A DNA stretch of 7,127 nucleotides from Phycisphaerales bacterium (GTDB taxonomy: Bacteria; Planctomycetota; Phycisphaerae; Sedimentisphaerales; Anaerobacaceae): the NCBI GenBank assembly GCA_003533825.1, contig DQCG01000702.1, positions 15,186-22,312 of the forward strand. Reading direction: 5' to 3'. Every line of letters starts with the position of its first letter. Position 1 is the stretch's first letter. The translations under genes were made by a program, and so were the position numbers. Of the stretch, positions 4,986 to 7,127 are shown piece after piece. Below the pieces are notes generated by a model. The model ran no database searches and was not told where the DNA came from. It saw only the letters and a program-made list of their open reading frames with translations.

Positions 4986-6467
4986 ATGTCCGCTGTTGAA
5001 CAAATGAAGAATGCAAAACAAACCGATAATATCAAACTGACGCGACGCAGCTTTTTGGCGGCGGTGGGGACTTCCGCTGCCGGGCTTGGATTCCAGCGGA
5101 TTTCAGTGGCCTCGGAAAAAGACGTCCGTCCAAATATCCTTTTTATCATGGTTGATGATCTCGGCAAAGAATGGATAAGCTGCTACGGCGCCGAGGATAT
5201 CGAGACGCCGAACATTGATGCGCTGGCGAAAACCGGCATGAGGTTTGAGAATGCCTATTCGATGCCGCAGTGCACGCCCAGCAGGGCGACGCTGCTCACA
5301 GGGCAGTATCCCTGGCGTACCGGCTGGGTCAATCACTGGGATGTACCGCGATGGGGAGTGGGGTATTTCGACTGGAAGCTAAGGTCGAATATGACGTTTG
5401 CCCGTATTATGAAAACCGCCGGATACGCCACAGCAGCGGTTGGCAAATGGCAGATAAATGATTTTCGCGTGACACCCGATGCGATGAAAAAGCACGGCTT
5501 CGACGACTGGTGCATGTGGACCGGCTACGAGACCGGTAATAAACCCAGCGCAGAACGATACTGGGACGCTTATATCAATACGCCGCAGGATGGCAGTAAA
5601 ACCTACGCCGGCAAATTCGGCCCGGATGTTTATACCGACCACCTTATCCGCTTTATGACCGAACACAAAGATCAGCCAATGATGCTTTATTTCCCGATGG
5701 CATTGACCCACGGCCCTTCGACGACAACGCCGGCCGAACCCGATGTCGAGACAAAGCTCGAAAAACATAAAGCCATGGTCCATTATACGGACCTGCTTGT
5801 CGGCAGACTTTGTAAGGCTTTCGACAAATTGGGAATCCGTGATCGTACAATTATCATCTTTACGACTGACAACGGCTCGGCTTCCGGACACACCGGGACG
5901 ATTAACGGCAGGAAAATCCGCGGCGGAAAGGCCAAAAAAACCGAGAACGGCGTATGCGCCCCGTTTATCGTCAACTGCCCCGGTCTCGTGCCGCAGGGAG
6001 TTGTCACCGATGCGCTGACCGATTTTTCGGACCTGCTGCCGACGTTTGTCGAACTGGGCGGCGCCAAGGTCCCGAAGGATCTGAAGATCGACGGTGTCTC
6101 TATCGCTCCGCTTCTGCTCGGCAAGGCCGAAGATTCCCGCCGTCAGTGGATTATGGCCCTTGGGCACGGTGCGGCCAGGCTGGATCAGAAAGGTGTCCGC
6201 GGCAAGGTTGATTACACCGAACGGGTCATTCGCGACAAGCGCTACAAAGTATGGGTGAGCGAGCAGCGGAAAATCTCACAGCTTTACGACTTGAAATCCG
6301 ATCCATTCGAGCAAAAGAATCTGGTCGGAAGCAAGAATACGGAACATTTGGCTGCAATGGAGAAGTTTCAGGCCGTCGTGGATACCATGCCCGAAAAAGA
6401 TGCAAGGCCCAAATACACGCCGCGAAAAGCCAATCCCTGGGAAAAGAAATTACCGGGTAAAGCCTGA
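4986..6467 (+). CDS. Tat-exported type I (formylglycine) sulfatase
   Basis: A 493-residue hydrolase of the alkaline phosphatase superfamily that would remove sulfate esters from a carbohydrate or similar substrate in the periplasm. The N-terminus has a twin-arginine signal, LTRRSFLAAVG (18-28), followed by a hydrophobic Ala/Gly-rich stretch ending near VASEK (41-45). The catalytic domain follows: ILFIMVDDLG (51-60; D57/D58 as calcium ligands), CTPSRATLLTGQ (96-107), where C96 is the residue converted to formylglycine, GYATAAVGKWQ (146-156), LTHGP (240-244) and TTDNG (293-297; D295/N296), with K315 in GGK. In the second signature the usual GKWH is GKWQ, so the canonical His is Gln at 156. The C-terminal subdomain ends with QLYDLKSDPFEQKNLV, normal for the family. 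A separate maturase must modify C96. The strong AGGAGG supports the start. The 37-bp gap to the beta-helix gene suggests one transcript. The substrate cannot be read from the sequence. Confidence 0.95.
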   Translation: MSAVEQMKNAKQTDNIKLTRRSFLAAVGTSAAGLGFQRISVASEKDVRPNILFIMVDDLGKEWISCYGAEDIETPNIDALAKTGMRFENAYSMPQCTPSRATLLTGQYPWRTGWVNHWDVPRWGVGYFDWKLRSNMTFARIMKTAGYATAAVGKWQINDFRVTPDAMKKHGFDDWCMWTGYETGNKPSAERYWDAYINTPQDGSKTYAGKFGPDVYTDHLIRFMTEHKDQPMMLYFPMALTHGPSTTTPAEPDVETKLEKHKAMVHYTDLLVGRLCKAFDKLGIRDRTIIIFTTDNGSASGHTGTINGRKIRGGKAKKTENGVCAPFIVNCPGLVPQGVVTDALTDFSDLLPTFVELGGAKVPKDLKIDGVSIAPLLLGKAEDSRRQWIMALGHGAARLDQKGVRGKVDYTERVIRDKRYKVWVSEQRKISQLYDLKSDPFEQKNLVGSKNTEHLAAMEKFQAVVDTMPEKDARPKYTPRKANPWEKKLPGKA

Positions 6468-6504
6468 GAAAATTAATAGATCGCCACAGGAGGTTTGACG
6501 AACC

Positions 6505-7127
6505 ATGAGAAAAGAATCGATATTAGCCATTGTTTTGCTGGCGGTGACATTTGCCGTCGCGCCGGGAGCGGAGGTCTTTGTCTCGCCTGACGGCAGCGAT
6601 GCCAATCCCGGGACGATTGCCCGGCCTTTTGCCACAATTCAGCGAGCTCAGAAAGCCGTTCGTAGCCTCGCCGGCACCGAGCCGGTCGCCGTCAATTTAC
6701 GCCGGGGGACATATTATCTGGCTGAAACCATAGTCTTTACTCCGGAAGATTCGGGGACTCAGAATGATCCCGTCGTTTACAAAGCTTATGGAAAAGAGCC
6801 GGTCCGAATAAGCGGGGGCCGGCGCTTGTCGCTTCAGTGGCAAGAGGACAAAGCCGGCATTCAAATGGCAAAAATCGACAGGGGGATTATCAATTCGAAT
6901 GCCTTCGATCAGCTCTTCGTCAACGGTCTGCGCCGGCAGATGGCGCGCTTTCCCAATCGCGATCCCGATGCTTATGTATTCGATGGCGTGACTTCCTACG
7001 AGAATCTTTGCCGGCGAGCAAAAAGCTGGAAGAATCCACAGACCGGCTTCATGCACGCGATCCATATTCACCGCTGGGGGAGCATCCACTACAGGATTAC
7101 CGGTTTCGACCGCGGCAAGGGCACGCT
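6505..7127 (+). CDS. Secreted right-handed beta-helix protein, possible GH141-like glycoside hydrolase, 3'-partial
   Basis: Translation from ATG 6505 stays open to the window edge, giving 207 N-terminal residues of a longer protein. CAGGAGGT at 6487-6494 supports the start, 10 nt away. A Sec signal peptide spans residues 1-22 (cleavage probably PGA-EV). Then comes VFVSPDGSDANPGT (24-37) and RPFATIQRAQKAVR (40-53), the opening motif of secreted parallel beta-helix proteins of the DUF1565 kind. LRRGTYYLAETIVFTPEDSG (65-84), VVYKAYGKEPVRISGG (90-105) and FDQLFVNGLRRQMARFPN (134-151) follow. From memory, this succession is seen in large beta-helix carbohydrate-active proteins, including GH141 (the family of the Bacteroides alpha-L-fucosidase BT1002). 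The catalytic region lies beyond the window, so the enzymatic assignment is an inference; a non-catalytic beta-helix protein or a polysaccharide lyase remains possible. It follows the sulfatase by 37 bp on the same strand, consistent with joint action on a sulfated glycan. Confidence 0.85.
   Translation, partial: MRKESILAIVLLAVTFAVAPGAEVFVSPDGSDANPGTIARPFATIQRAQKAVRSLAGTEPVAVNLRRGTYYLAETIVFTPEDSGTQNDPVVYKAYGKEPVRISGGRRLSLQWQEDKAGIQMAKIDRGIINSNAFDQLFVNGLRRQMARFPNRDPDAYVFDGVTSYENLCRRAKSWKNPQTGFMHAIHIHRWGSIHYRITGFDRGKGT

Noticed and set aside
4787..5167. 127-residue N-terminal extension of the CIA30-MsrB-MsrA reading frame up to 5167 on the minus strand
   Set aside because: It would overlap the first 180 bp of the sulfatase gene antisense, has no recognisable domain, and the internal ATG at 4786 has a ribosome binding site followed directly by a signal peptide.
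5379..6167. 262-residue open frame on the minus strand opposite the sulfatase
   Set aside because: It lies wholly inside the sulfatase coding sequence, whose motifs are intact, and its translation shows no recognisable domain. It is a shadow frame.
1..7127. CRISPR arrays, transposase or integrase genes, tRNA or rRNA genes, defence-system genes
   Set aside because: No regularly spaced direct repeats, cloverleaf-like sequences, rRNA-like blocks or relevant protein motifs were seen on either strand by eye.

Overview
The window looks like chromosomal DNA from a Planctomycetota-type bacterium, plausibly class Phycisphaerae. The evidence is a Tat-exported formylglycine sulfatase followed by a secreted beta-helix protein, several signal-peptide proteins with enzymatic domains, a DAHP synthase with a C-terminal chorismate mutase, and roughly even base composition with AT-rich intergenic gaps. 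This placement is an inference from gene content; no rRNA or tRNA gene is present to confirm it. Strong Shine-Dalgarno sequences precede most genes.

Layout from left to right. (1) Positions 1-1133, plus strand: the 3' part of an unrecognised conserved protein, tightly coupled to a complete lemA gene. (2) Positions 1130-2224, minus strand: a fused DAHP synthase/chorismate mutase that opens the shikimate pathway and commits chorismate to Phe/Tyr. Its stop codon overlaps the lemA stop by 4 bp. (3) Positions 2225-2553: an AT-rich divergent intergenic region with a good sigma70-type promoter for the minus-strand gene and a weak candidate for the plus-strand gene. (4) Positions 2554-3201, plus: a COMT-like SAM-dependent O-methyltransferase that unexpectedly carries a secretion signal. 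(5) Positions 3202-3307: a convergent gap with stacked palindromes resembling a dispersed repeat. (6) Positions 3308-4786, minus: a three-domain exported protein, CIA30-MsrB-MsrA. (7) Positions 4787-4985: a second divergent regulatory region with promoters and paired AACAAA/TTTGTT dyads. (8) Positions 4986-7127, plus: a Tat-exported sulfatase followed 37 bp later by a secreted right-handed beta-helix protein that runs off the window. The pair looks like the start of a sulfated-polysaccharide utilisation operon.

The most unusual item is the fusion of a CIA30 domain to a complete MsrB-MsrA pair behind a membrane or export signal. It suggests an envelope methionine-sulfoxide repair enzyme with an extra binding module. 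The rest is mostly recognisable metabolism. I see no CRISPR array, transposase, integrase, phage gene, tRNA or rRNA, and no clear new multi-gene defence or mobile system.
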